Source: an uncultured Bacteroidales bacterium | GTDB taxonomy: Bacteria > Bacteroidota > Bacteroidia > Bacteroidales > P3 | Direction of reading: 5' to 3' | NCBI GenBank assembly: GCA_946540365.1 | Contig: CAMNIH010000088.1 | Span: forward strand, 1-7,126 | Length of the DNA stretch: 7,126 bases | Shown: positions 1-6,343 of the stretch, piece by piece | How the letters are laid out: every line of letters starts with the position of its first letter | Position numbering within the stretch: the stretch's first letter is position 1 | Made by a program: the position numbers and the translations under genes | Notes under the pieces: generated by a model | What the model was told of the DNA's origin: nothing | What the model saw: only the letters and a program-made list of their open reading frames with translations | Databases searched by the model: none

Positions 1-331
1 CATGGACAAGCCGAAAGACATTGGTCTGTTCGTCGCCGAAGAAACCGAGTGTCACGCGATAGTTCACGGCGGAATGTATGCGACGACGAAGATTCTCTTC
101 AATAGGCAATGCAGCCTCGTCGGCATCGAAGGTAAGCACTTTGCAGATGATGCTCTCGTTCTGGAAGTGACCCATGGCCATCCATTGACCGTGTGCGTCG
201 ACGACATCGACGAGGTCACCTTCTTGCGGTTCGCCCACGATGCGCTTTACCGCGCCGGAGAATATCCAGGGGTGGCGGCGCAGGAGGGCTTTCTCCTTGC
301 CGGGGGCGATAATGAGCTGCGGACGCTTCAT
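1..331 (-). CDS. rlmI: RlmI-like class I SAM-dependent rRNA methyltransferase, N-terminal part (runs off the left edge)
   Basis: Only the first 110 codons are present and the reading frame is open to the window edge. The protein begins MKRPQLIIAPGKEKALLRRHPWIFSGAV; the HPWIFSGAV stretch (about residues 20-28) followed by GDLVDVVDAHGQWMAMGHF is the PUA-type RNA-binding domain that opens the RlmI/YccW family. Residues near 100-110 read TNVFRLVH, matching the conserved T-N-x-x-R-L-V-H-G-E segment just before the methyltransferase domain. The Rossmann methyltransferase domain itself lies outside the window. Family members methylate a cytosine C5 of 23S rRNA (RlmI, m5C1962 in E. coli); the exact target here is inferred. 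The ATG at 331-329 overlaps the TGA of rpe as ATGA, which suggests translational coupling. Bacteroidetes can carry several paralogues of this family, so the symbol is less certain than the family. Confidence 0.85.
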   Translation of the reverse strand, partial: MKRPQLIIAPGKEKALLRRHPWIFSGAVKRIVGEPQEGDLVDVVDAHGQWMAMGHFQNESIICKVLTFDADEAALPIEENLRRRIHSAVNYRVTLGFFGDEQTNVFRLVH

Positions 332-972
332 TGTTTCATCATGTGGATGGTCTGCTGAGGATTTTCGCTCTTGAAGACGGCGTTGCCGGCCACCAGCACG
401 TCGGCGCCGGCCTCGAAGAGCAAGGGGGCATTCTGCAGGTTGACGCCGCCGTCGACCTCGATGAGGCACTGCGGGTTCTTGCGGTTGCAGAGCTCGCGCA
501 GCTGGCGCACCTTGTTGTAGGTGTTCTCGATGAACTTCTGTCCGCCGAAACCGGGGTTGACGCTCATCAGGAGCACCACATCGCAGAGCTGCACGATGTC
601 CTCGAGCAGACAGACGGGGCTAGAGGGGTTGAGCACCACCCCACCCTTCATGCCGGCGTCGTGGACGGCATGGAGCACCCGGTCGTGGTGGCGGCAAGCC
701 TCATAATGGATAGTGAGGATGTCGGCACCGGCATCGCGGAAGTCCTGGACATAGCGGCTGGGATCCTCGATCATCAGGTGGACATCGAGGGGCTTCTGCG
801 CATGCTTCTTGATATGCTTGACGATAGGCTGGCCAAACGAGATATTGGGCACAAACAGGCCGTCCATCACGTCGACGTGCAGCCAGTCGCACTCCGATGC
901 GTTGAGCATCTCTATGTCGCGCTGCAGGTTGCCGAAGTCGGCACTGAGCAGCGAGGGGGATATCATCTTCAT
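328..972 (-). CDS. rpe: Ribulose-phosphate 3-epimerase
   Basis: Cytosolic TIM-barrel enzyme interconverting D-ribulose 5-phosphate and D-xylulose 5-phosphate in the pentose phosphate pathway. The 214-residue length is normal for the family. The signature motifs are all present: SLLSADF (7-13), HVDVMDGLFVPN (32-43), HLM (65-67), VNPGFGGQKF (138-147) and VDGG (173-176). The expected metal ligands are H32, D34, H65 and D174, with D34 and D174 also the acid/base pair; none is missing. The start at 972 gives MKMISPSLLSADF; an in-frame ATG at 966-964 is a possible alternative. No Shine-Dalgarno is seen, and the bases just upstream are a heptamer repeat array. The stop overlaps the start of the RlmI-like gene by 4 nt. 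yitT lies 54 nt upstream with no terminator between, so co-transcription is likely. Confidence 0.97.
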   Translation of the reverse strand: MKMISPSLLSADFGNLQRDIEMLNASECDWLHVDVMDGLFVPNISFGQPIVKHIKKHAQKPLDVHLMIEDPSRYVQDFRDAGADILTIHYEACRHHDRVLHAVHDAGMKGGVVLNPSSPVCLLEDIVQLCDVVLLMSVNPGFGGQKFIENTYNKVRQLRELCNRKNPQCLIEVDGGVNLQNAPLLFEAGADVLVAGNAVFKSENPQQTIHMMKQ

Positions 973-973
973 G

Positions 974-1033
974 AGAATTGAAAATTGAGAATTGAACCTT
1001 AAACTTTAAACTTTAAACCTTAAACCTTATAAC
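974..1033. repeat. Two adjoining blocks of 7-nt tandem repeats filling the yitT-rpe gap
   Basis: On the plus strand, 974-994 is three units of consensus A-R-AATTG, and 998-1025 is four units of consensus YTTAAAC, followed by a degenerate unit to 1033. Both blocks have a period of exactly 7 nt although their unit sequences are unrelated. The second block runs over the TAA stop of yitT (1029-1027), and the first ends one base from the rpe start codon, so the repeats make up essentially the whole gap. No stable hairpin or promoter motif is visible here. Confidence 0.85.
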
Positions 1034-1911
1034 TTCAGCTTTTCGAAATTCTTGCCATAGACGCCCTGTGCCTTGCTGACGCTGACAAAAGCGTTCTCGT
1101 CGATGCGGTGGATGATCTGCAGCACATGCTGCTTGTCGGTGCGGTGTACCATCATCAGGAGCACCTTCTGCTGCTGCTTGGTGTAGCAGCCCTCGGCGTC
1201 GAGGAGCGTGGCACCGCGGCCCACCTCGCGGGTGACGGCCTCGCCGATCTCCTCATTCCGGAGCGAGAAGACCATGATCTGGTACGACTGCTTGTTGCCG
1301 TCGAGCACCATGTCGAGCACATAAGTCATGGTGACCATGACGACATAGCCGCAGACGACGTTGTCCAGGCGGTGACTGACGAAGAAGGAGCAGCCGATGA
1401 TGACCACGTCGATGAGCATGATGACACGGCCGGGCGAGACGTTGTGGTACTTGCACACGATGAGTGCGATGATGTCGGTGCCGCCGCTGTTGCCGCCCAT
1501 GATGAACGACAGGCCGATGCCGGCACCGCAGCAGAAGCCGCCAAGCACGGCGCACATGAAGACGCCGAAGTGCTCGACGTCGAACCACGTGTCGACGTGC
1601 AGCACCTGCTGCCACAGGATGAAGCAGAGGGACGACATGATGATGCCGTAGATGGTGTTGGCGCCGAACTTGGAACCCAGCACCTTGAAGCCGATGGCCA
1701 CCAGGATGGCGTTGAAGACGAAGTTGAGCACACCGATGGGGATGTGGATGCCGACGGCGTAGTAGAGGATGGCGCTCATGCCGCTGACGCCGCCACCGAC
1801 AATCTTCATGGGCAGCATGAAGGCCGACCAACCGAAGGTGTAGAGCATCAACCCCAGCGTGATCACCACGTAGGAGAGGATGATGTGTTTGCTTTTAGTG
1901 AATATTTGCAT
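1027..1911 (-). CDS. YitT family membrane protein (DUF161 plus C-terminal DUF2179)
   Basis: A 294-residue inner-membrane protein. Hydrophobic segments fall at about 10-33, 44-52, 57-78, 86-103, 115-138, 162-178 and 185-203, so five or six membrane helices are likely. Two glycine-rich family motifs are present: GGGVSGMSAILYY (39-51) and GGNSGGTDIIA (139-149). Residues about 211-290 form the soluble DUF2179 domain, with GRGATLLDAEGCYT (231-244) and DENAFVSVSKAQGVYGKNF (271-289). The family is widespread but its transported substrate or role is not established, so I assign no function. The ATG at 1911-1909 sits 5 nt after the yggS stop, which points to one operon. The final codons KLKL and the stop lie at the edge of a heptamer repeat block. 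Assignment to the family is firm. Confidence 0.93.
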   Translation of the reverse strand: MQIFTKSKHIILSYVVITLGLMLYTFGWSAFMLPMKIVGGGVSGMSAILYYAVGIHIPIGVLNFVFNAILVAIGFKVLGSKFGANTIYGIIMSSLCFILWQQVLHVDTWFDVEHFGVFMCAVLGGFCCGAGIGLSFIMGGNSGGTDIIALIVCKYHNVSPGRVIMLIDVVIIGCSFFVSHRLDNVVCGYVVMVTMTYVLDMVLDGNKQSYQIMVFSLRNEEIGEAVTREVGRGATLLDAEGCYTKQQQKVLLMMVHRTDKQHVLQIIHRIDENAFVSVSKAQGVYGKNFEKLKL

Positions 1912-1916
1912 GGGAA

Positions 1917-2591
1917 TTATCGTTTGAGTTTTGAATAATCGCGTTCACCGAAGATGCTGGTGCCCAGCCGCACCAGCGTGCTGCCCTCGTCGACGGCCAG
2001 CTGCCAGTCGTGGCTCATGCCCATGGAGAGCTCGCAGAACGACGCCTGACCGGCGAAGGGGCCCGCCTGGAGGCGTTCGAAAATGCGGCGCGCCTCGCGG
2101 AAGTCGGCCCGCACACGGGCGGTGTCGTCGGTATGGCTGGCCATGGCCATCAGGCCGCACACGCGGACATGGGCCAGAGCGGCCAGCGGAACGTGGAGCG
2201 ACTCCAGCTCCTCAGGAGCAAAACCGAACTTAGTTTCCTCCTGGGCCACATGCACTTGAAGCAGCACGTCGACCATGCGTCCCGCCTTGGCGGCGGCGCG
2301 GTCCACGTCCTCCAGGTGCTCCAGCGAGTCGACGCCGTGGATCATGCTGACAAAGGGGATATAGTACTTCAGCTGCTTCGACTGCAGGTGTCCGATGAAA
2401 TGCCACTCGATGTCCTTGGGCAGCGCGGCGGCCTTGTCGCGCAGTTCGGTGGCGTAGTTCTCGCCGAAGAGGCGCTGGCCGGCACCGTAGGCCTCCATGA
2501 TGTCCTCGTTCGGCTTCAGCTTGCTGACCGCCACCAGCCGCACACCTGCCGGCAATGCGGCCTTGATCCGTGCTATGTTTTCTGCAATCAT
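1917..2591 (-). CDS. YggS/PLPBP family pyridoxal phosphate homeostasis protein
   Basis: Cytosolic fold-type III PLP-binding protein without known enzymatic activity; family members (YggS, PROSC, PipY) help control free pyridoxal phosphate and amino-acid balance. Motifs seen: VRLVAVSKLKP with the PLP lysine at K24, FGENYATEL, WHFIGHLQSKQLK, IHGVDS, LLQVHVAQEETKFGF, GLMAMAS, and the C-terminal LSMGMSHDWQLAVDEGSTLVRLGTSIFG that holds the PLP phosphate. I start at the ATG 2591-2589 (MIAENIARIK, 224 residues) because it matches the usual family N terminus; the frame stays open to a TTG at 2609-2607, which would add six residues. The gene follows topB by about 60 nt, across a terminator-like hairpin, and is 5 nt ahead of yitT. 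I see no clear promoter in that gap. Confidence 0.94.
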   Translation of the reverse strand: MIAENIARIKAALPAGVRLVAVSKLKPNEDIMEAYGAGQRLFGENYATELRDKAAALPKDIEWHFIGHLQSKQLKYYIPFVSMIHGVDSLEHLEDVDRAAAKAGRMVDVLLQVHVAQEETKFGFAPEELESLHVPLAALAHVRVCGLMAMASHTDDTARVRADFREARRIFERLQAGPFAGQASFCELSMGMSHDWQLAVDEGSTLVRLGTSIFGERDYSKLKR

Positions 2592-2634
2592 AATGGATTT
2601 AAACGTCAATCGGTATTATTTAGTATTAAATAGT

Positions 2635-2660
2635 AAAAAAAAACACCTATTTTCAATAGG
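2635..2660 (-). terminator. Intrinsic terminator overlapping the topB stop codon
   Basis: On the minus strand a 6-bp stem CCTATT/AATAGG (2660-2655 with 2651-2646) closes a 3-nt loop, followed after TG by nine T residues (2643-2635). The TGA stop of topB lies at the base of the loop. The stem is short and AT-rich, so termination may be partial, letting some transcripts continue into yggS. Confidence 0.65.
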
Positions 2661-4455
2661 TCATGCGGCGGGTGCCGTCGGCAATGACTTCCTGCACCAC
2701 CTGAGCGGTCATCTGTTTCAGCTCGTCGATGAACTGAGTGGCCGAGTACTTGTGCGCCTCGATGTCGCGCAACTTCTTCTCCCACTGGCCCGTCAGCTCG
2801 GCGCTCTTGAGCAGGTCCTCCTGTATGACGCCGATCAGGGCGATGCCGGTGGGCGTGGGCTCGAGGCTCTTGCGCACCTTGCTGATGTACTGCCGCTTGT
2901 AGAGGGTTTCGATGATGGCGGCACGAGTCGATGGGCGTCCCAAGCCGTTGGCCTTCAGGGCGTCGCGCAGTTCCTCGTCGTCGACAGTCTTGCCGGCGGT
3001 CTCCATGGCGCGCAGCAGCGTGGCCTCGGTGTAGGGCTTGGGGGGCGTGGTCTGCTTCTCGGCCAGGGTGGGCTCGTGGGGGCCGTGCTCGCCCTCCTCG
3101 AAGGCGGGCAGGGTCTGCTCCTTGTCGTCGGTCGCCTCGGACGGGTCGGACTGGTCGGTCTTGCCACCATACACGGCACGCCACCCCTCGTCGAGGATCT
3201 GCTTGCCGGTGGCCTTGAACTCCACCTGTTCCACCTCGCCCAGCACCGTGGTGGTGCTGAACTTACAATCAGGGTAGAAGACGGCGATGAAGCGCCGCGC
3301 CACCATGTCGAAGACCCGCTTCTCGTCGAGCGAGAGACTGACATTCTGCGGGTTCTGTCCCGTGGGGATGATGGCATGGTGGTCGGTCACCTTCGAACTG
3401 TCGAAGACCTTCTTGCTCTTCTTCAGGCGTTTGCCCATCAGGGGCTGCACCAAGGGGGCGTAGGGGACGATGCCCTGCAAGATGCTGGGGCACTTGGCAT
3501 AAATGTCGTCCGAGAGGTAGGTGGTGTCCACGCGGGGATAGGTGGTCAGCTTCTTCTCGTAGAGACTCTGGATATGCTTCAGCGTGTCGTCGGCCGAAAG
3601 GCTGTATTTCTTGTTGCACTCCACCTGCAACGAGGTGAGGTCGAACAGCCTGGGTGGTGCCTCGGTGCCGGCCTTCTGCTCGACGCTGGTCACCGTGAAG
3701 TCCTTGCCCCGGATGGCATCCATGGCCTGCTGCCCCTCCTCGAGGCTCTTCATCTTGCCCTTGGTCGAGGTGAAGGTCACCGCCCGGTAGAGGGTGGAGA
3801 GCACCCAGTACTTCTCGGGCTTGAAGTTCTTGATTTCCAGATGCCGCTTGACGATCATCGCCAGCGTGGGGGTCTGCACCCGCCCGATGCTGAGCACCTG
3901 TCCTTTGGCGGTGGCGAAGCGCATGGTGTAGAGGCGGGTGGCATTCATGCCGAGCAGCCAGTCGCCGATGGCGCGGCAAAGGCCCGCCTCGTAGAGGCTC
4001 TGGTAGTCGTCCTGCGGCCGCAGGTGGGCGAAGGCTTCGCGGATGGCCTCCTCGGTGAGGCTGCTCACCCACAGGCGCTGCACCGGACACTTGGCCCGCG
4101 CTTTCTGCATCACCCACCGCTGGATGAGCTCGCCCTCCTGACCGGCATCGCCGCAGTTGATGATGCCGTCGGCGGCCTGCATCAGGCGTTCGATGACGCC
4201 GAACTGTTTTTCATAGCTCTGGTTGGGGATGAGTTTGATGCCGAAACGCGGCGGGATCATCGGCAGCGCCGACAGGCTCCACCGGCGCCAGTGGTCGGTG
4301 TAGTCCTGCGGCTCCTTGAGGGTGCAGAGGTGGCCGAAGGTCCAGGTCACCTGATAGCCGTTGCCCTCCAGGTAGCCGTCGTGCTGACTGTTGGCACCCA
4401 GCACCTTGGCTATCTCGCGCGCCACACTCGGTTTCTCGGCAATACATACAATCAT
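2653..4455 (-). CDS. topB: DNA topoisomerase III (type IA)
   Basis: Cytosolic type IA topoisomerase that cuts and rejoins one DNA strand, decatenating replication and recombination intermediates. The protein has 600 residues. The TOPRIM domain opens with IAEKPSVAREIAKVLG (5-20; catalytic E7) and carries CGDAGQEGEL (101-110). The strand-passage core includes LSIGRVQTPTLAM (188-200), and the catalytic tyrosine is Y306 in TTYPRVDTTYLSDD. HHAIIPTG (359-366) and GLGRPSTRAAIIETL (504-518) are further family landmarks. In the TOPRIM acidic triad D103-x-G105-x-E107, the second Asp of the textbook DxDxE is Gly, and the usual Arg at 106 is Gln; DAG variants occur in TopB of Firmicutes and Bacteroidetes. 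There is no C-terminal cysteine-rich zinc domain. A linker rich in D, E, Q and P covers about 433-470. The gene stands between an AT-rich gap and a terminator, so it may be monocistronic. Confidence 0.96.
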   Translation of the reverse strand: MIVCIAEKPSVAREIAKVLGANSQHDGYLEGNGYQVTWTFGHLCTLKEPQDYTDHWRRWSLSALPMIPPRFGIKLIPNQSYEKQFGVIERLMQAADGIINCGDAGQEGELIQRWVMQKARAKCPVQRLWVSSLTEEAIREAFAHLRPQDDYQSLYEAGLCRAIGDWLLGMNATRLYTMRFATAKGQVLSIGRVQTPTLAMIVKRHLEIKNFKPEKYWVLSTLYRAVTFTSTKGKMKSLEEGQQAMDAIRGKDFTVTSVEQKAGTEAPPRLFDLTSLQVECNKKYSLSADDTLKHIQSLYEKKLTTYPRVDTTYLSDDIYAKCPSILQGIVPYAPLVQPLMGKRLKKSKKVFDSSKVTDHHAIIPTGQNPQNVSLSLDEKRVFDMVARRFIAVFYPDCKFSTTTVLGEVEQVEFKATGKQILDEGWRAVYGGKTDQSDPSEATDDKEQTLPAFEEGEHGPHEPTLAEKQTTPPKPYTEATLLRAMETAGKTVDDEELRDALKANGLGRPSTRAAIIETLYKRQYISKVRKSLEPTPTGIALIGVIQEDLLKSAELTGQWEKKLRDIEAHKYSATQFIDELKQMTAQVVQEVIADGTRRMTY

Positions 4456-4471
4456 ATTTGATTTCTAACGG

Positions 4472-4547
4472 CTAATTAAACGAATTATGCGAATTGTTTT
4501 CAACTCATCCTAATTACCTGCCAATTACTCTAATTCTGCATAATACT
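4472..4547. repeat. AT-rich degenerate short repeat upstream of topB
   Basis: The prmA-topB gap (4456-4590) carries no gene. Within it a C-N-AATT-like core recurs with cores beginning near 4472, 4481, 4490, 4501 (weak), 4510, 4521, 4530 and 4539, at spacings of 9 or 11 nt. I find no Bacteroidetes TAnnTTTG promoter element and no terminator hairpin here, although a topB promoter must lie nearby if the gene is not read through from prmA. The units are degenerate, so this may be a decayed tandem array or simply biased AT-rich spacer. Confidence 0.4.
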
Positions 4548-4590
4548 TAGAGAAATTAACTTTAAATTAACCTGCGTAGCATTAGATTAA

Positions 4591-5439
4591 TTAGTTTAAT
4601 TCGCCGTTCTTTTTAAGTTCCAGCGCCGACCACTGCTCCCTGTTTTTCTTGCCGGACAGCGTCATACCCAGCGTGTTGGCCTTGGCGATGAGGGCACCCT
4701 CGTCAGCCTCGTAGAAGCCGCTGAGCAGCAACGTGGCACCCGACGCCATGACGGCGGCGTAGCGCTCCATGTCGGCCAAGAGGATGTTGCGGTTGATGTT
4801 GGCGATGACCACGTCGAACTCGCCTTTCAGCGTCGAGGCGTCGCCCAGCCGCAGGCTGACCTCCACCCCGTTGGCGGCGGCATTCTCCTGCGCATTGCGG
4901 TAGGCCCACTCGTCGACGTCGACACCCTCCACGTAGGCCGCCCCGCGCATCTTGGCCAGGATGGCCAGCACGGCGGTGCCGCAGCCCATGTCGAGCACCC
5001 GCCGACCCACCAGGTCGAGCTCGGCCACATAGCTGAGCATCATGTAGGTGGTGGGGTGATGGGCCGTGCCGAAACTCATCTTGGGCTCGATCAGCAGCTC
5101 GTAGTCCACGTCGGTGCGGTGCGGATGGAAGGGGGCGCGCACCCAGATGGTGCTCCCGTTGTCGGCCCGCACCAGCACCGCCTCGTGCCCTTTCTCCCAC
5201 TCGGCATTCCAGTCGCGGTCCTCCATCTCGTGGGCCTCGTACTTCAGCGGCAGCGGGAAGGCCTGGGCCGTGGCGGCCAGGTACTTGGGATCGTATTCCG
5301 ACGCGGGCACATAGGCCTTCAGGCCGTCCCGGGTCTCGACGAAGCTCTCATAGGGGCCTTCGTTGCCCAGCGTGTCCACCAGCATGTCGCGGAAGACACC
5401 GGTATCGTCCATCGTAAAGGTTACTTCAATGTATTTCAT
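4591..5439 (-). CDS. prmA: Ribosomal protein L11 methyltransferase
   Basis: Cytosolic SAM-dependent enzyme that methylates lysines and the N terminus of ribosomal protein L11. The 282-residue protein has an N-terminal L11-recognition part (about 1-110, beginning MKYIEVTFTM) and a Rossmann methyltransferase domain. Visible motifs: MSFGTAHHPTT (121-131), LDMGCGTAVLAI (149-160, SAM-binding glycine loop), VDVDEWAYRNAQENAAANG (173-191, acidic residue for the SAM ribose), LGDAS (198-202) and VIANINRNIL (211-220, the catalytic-site strand). The family usually reads FGTGxHxTT; here the second glycine is alanine. The ATG at 5439 follows the truA stop by 16 nt with no terminator, so truA-prmA is probably one transcript. 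The gap between them is a heptamer repeat array. Confidence 0.95.
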   Translation of the reverse strand: MKYIEVTFTMDDTGVFRDMLVDTLGNEGPYESFVETRDGLKAYVPASEYDPKYLAATAQAFPLPLKYEAHEMEDRDWNAEWEKGHEAVLVRADNGSTIWVRAPFHPHRTDVDYELLIEPKMSFGTAHHPTTYMMLSYVAELDLVGRRVLDMGCGTAVLAILAKMRGAAYVEGVDVDEWAYRNAQENAAANGVEVSLRLGDASTLKGEFDVVIANINRNILLADMERYAAVMASGATLLLSGFYEADEGALIAKANTLGMTLSGKKNREQWSALELKKNGELN

Positions 5440-5442
5440 TCC

Positions 5443-5477
5443 TAATTATTAATTCTTAACTCATAACTCTTAACCCC
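5443..5477. repeat. Five 7-nt tandem units spanning the truA 3' end and truA-prmA gap
   Basis: On the plus strand the five units begin at 5443, 5450, 5457, 5464 and 5471, all starting with TAA and reading TAATTAT, TAATTCT, TAACTCA, TAACTCT and TAACCCC. The array supplies the TAA stop of truA (5458-5456) and its last codons (LRVMS), and reaches to 3 nt from the prmA start codon. Confidence 0.75.
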
Positions 5478-6265
5478 GAAGGGTACTCCACCTTGGTCAG
5501 GAACAAGCCGCAGGCCGGCATGCTGACGCCGGCGGCGCAGCGGTCCTTCTTCTCTATGATCTCGCGCAGACCGTCGATACTCAGTTTTCCGCGCCCCACG
5601 TCGAGCAGCGTACCCGTCACGCTCCGCACCATGTTGCGCAGGAAGCGGTTGCTGCGGATGGTGAACACCCACTCGTCACCCACCGTGTCCCAATGGGCTT
5701 CGCTGAGGTGGCAGATGTTGGTCTTCACCTGCGTGTGCAGCTTGGCGAAACTCGTGAAGTCGTCGTACTCCATCAGCACCCGCGCCGCCTCGTTCATCCG
5801 ATCCAGGTCGGGCCGGAACCAGATGCGGCAGTACTGCCCCTGGCGGAACGGCAAACGGCAGTCGCTGACATGGTACTGGTAGGTGCGGGCCACGGCGTCG
5901 AAGCGCGCATGGGCATTCGGCGCCACCTCATAGAGGTCGTAAACGGCAATATCCGGAGGCAGCATGTTGTTCAACTTGAACACCAGATTAGCGGGGAGTG
6001 GGGAGTGGAGAGTGGGAGGCACTTGACCTTGATTGCTACCAACTACACACTCCCCACTATCCACTCTGATGTCGAAGTGGGCATAGAAGTCGCTCGCATG
6101 CACGCCGGTATCGGTACGGCCGCAGCCCACCACGGCAACCGGCTGCCGCAGCAGGATGCCGAGTGTCGTCTCCAGCGTCTGCTGCACGGTGGGCAAGCCC
6201 GGCTGCGTCTGCCAGCCATTGTAACTCGCTCCATTATAGGCTATATGTATAAAATAGCGACCCAT
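5456..6265 (-). CDS. truA: tRNA pseudouridine(38-40) synthase TruA with an in-frame repeat insertion
   Basis: Cytosolic enzyme converting uridines 38-40 of the tRNA anticodon arm to pseudouridine. The 269-residue protein starts MGRYFIHIAYNGASYNGWQTQP; the catalytic aspartate is D52 in GRTDTGVHA (49-57). Later landmarks are ARFDAVARTYQYHV, DDFTSFAKLHTQVKTN and NRFLRNMVRSVTGTLLDVGRGKL. The link between HFD (63-65) and NNMLPPDIAV is 33 residues, against about 14 in E. coli TruA; the excess (roughly residues 67-91) is encoded by paired heptamer repeats at 5993-6069. The frame stays open, and the residues before and after match the family, so the protein may still be active. The C-terminal LRVMS and stop are encoded by another repeat array. 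The start codon lies only 11 nt after a promoter-like element, implying a very short leader. prmA follows. Confidence 0.95.
   Translation of the reverse strand: MGRYFIHIAYNGASYNGWQTQPGLPTVQQTLETTLGILLRQPVAVVGCGRTDTGVHASDFYAHFDIRVDSGECVVGSNQGQVPPTLHSPLPANLVFKLNNMLPPDIAVYDLYEVAPNAHARFDAVARTYQYHVSDCRLPFRQGQYCRIWFRPDLDRMNEAARVLMEYDDFTSFAKLHTQVKTNICHLSEAHWDTVGDEWVFTIRSNRFLRNMVRSVTGTLLDVGRGKLSIDGLREIIEKKDRCAAGVSMPACGLFLTKVEYPSGLRVMS
5993..6069. repeat. Inverted pair of 7-nt tandem arrays inside truA
   Basis: The left block (5993-6020) is four heptamers of the GGGGAGT type; the right block (6049-6069) is three heptamers of the ACTCCCC type, its reverse complement. They are separated by about 28 nt without repeats. 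Segments 5995-6015 and 6047-6067 can pair at 16 of 21 positions, so the transcript could form a hairpin with a loop of about 31 nt. In the truA frame the blocks encode the low-complexity segments RVDSGE and PTLHSPLP. Confidence 0.85.
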
Positions 6266-6276
6266 ATTTCAATTTG

Positions 6277-6307
6277 CAAAGATACGAAAGTTTTTCCATC
6301 CCTGCAA
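6277..6307 (-). promoter_or_regulatory. Likely Bacteroidetes-type promoter for truA
   Basis: The minus strand reads TATCTTTG at 6284-6277, matching the Bacteroidetes -7 consensus TAnnTTTG, with TTGC at 6307-6304 at the -33 position, 19 nt upstream. The truA ATG begins 11 nt after the -7 element, so the 5' leader would be only a few nucleotides. The site sits just after the tRNA terminator, as expected for a new transcription unit. Confidence 0.6.
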
Positions 6308-6315
6308 GCACAAAG

Positions 6316-6341
6316 AAAAAGCCTCTCGTTTGGAGAGGCTT
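6316..6341 (-). terminator. Intrinsic terminator of the tRNA-Glu transcript
   Basis: On the minus strand an 8-bp perfect stem AGCCTCTC/GAGAGGCT (6340-6333 with 6327-6320) closes a 5-nt loop and runs into TTTTTC. It begins 4 nt after the tRNA discriminator base, so it ends the tRNA transcript before truA. Confidence 0.9.
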
Positions 6342-6343
6342 CG

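Noticed and set aside
2..358. Plus-strand open frame at the left edge.
   Set aside because: The minus strand of the same bases encodes the PUA domain of an RlmI-like protein with recognisable motifs.
331..981. Plus-strand open frame antisense to rpe.
   Set aside because: Rpe on the minus strand has every catalytic residue; the antisense protein is a composition-driven shadow.
1108..1938. Plus-strand open frame of 276 codons antisense to yitT.
   Set aside because: Its protein is full of H, D, E and A runs that mirror hydrophobic membrane codons on the other strand; yitT has clear family motifs.
2592..2609. Six extra codons at the start of the YggS-family gene from a TTG.
   Set aside because: The ATG at 2591 gives the usual family N terminus; the extension shows no conservation and would use a rare start codon.
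2497..4461. A 654-codon open frame on the plus strand, antisense to topB.
   Set aside because: It mirrors topB, has low-complexity composition rich in L, G, V and H, and matches no family I know. The GC-rich codon use of topB avoids codons whose complement is a stop, which opens the opposite frame.
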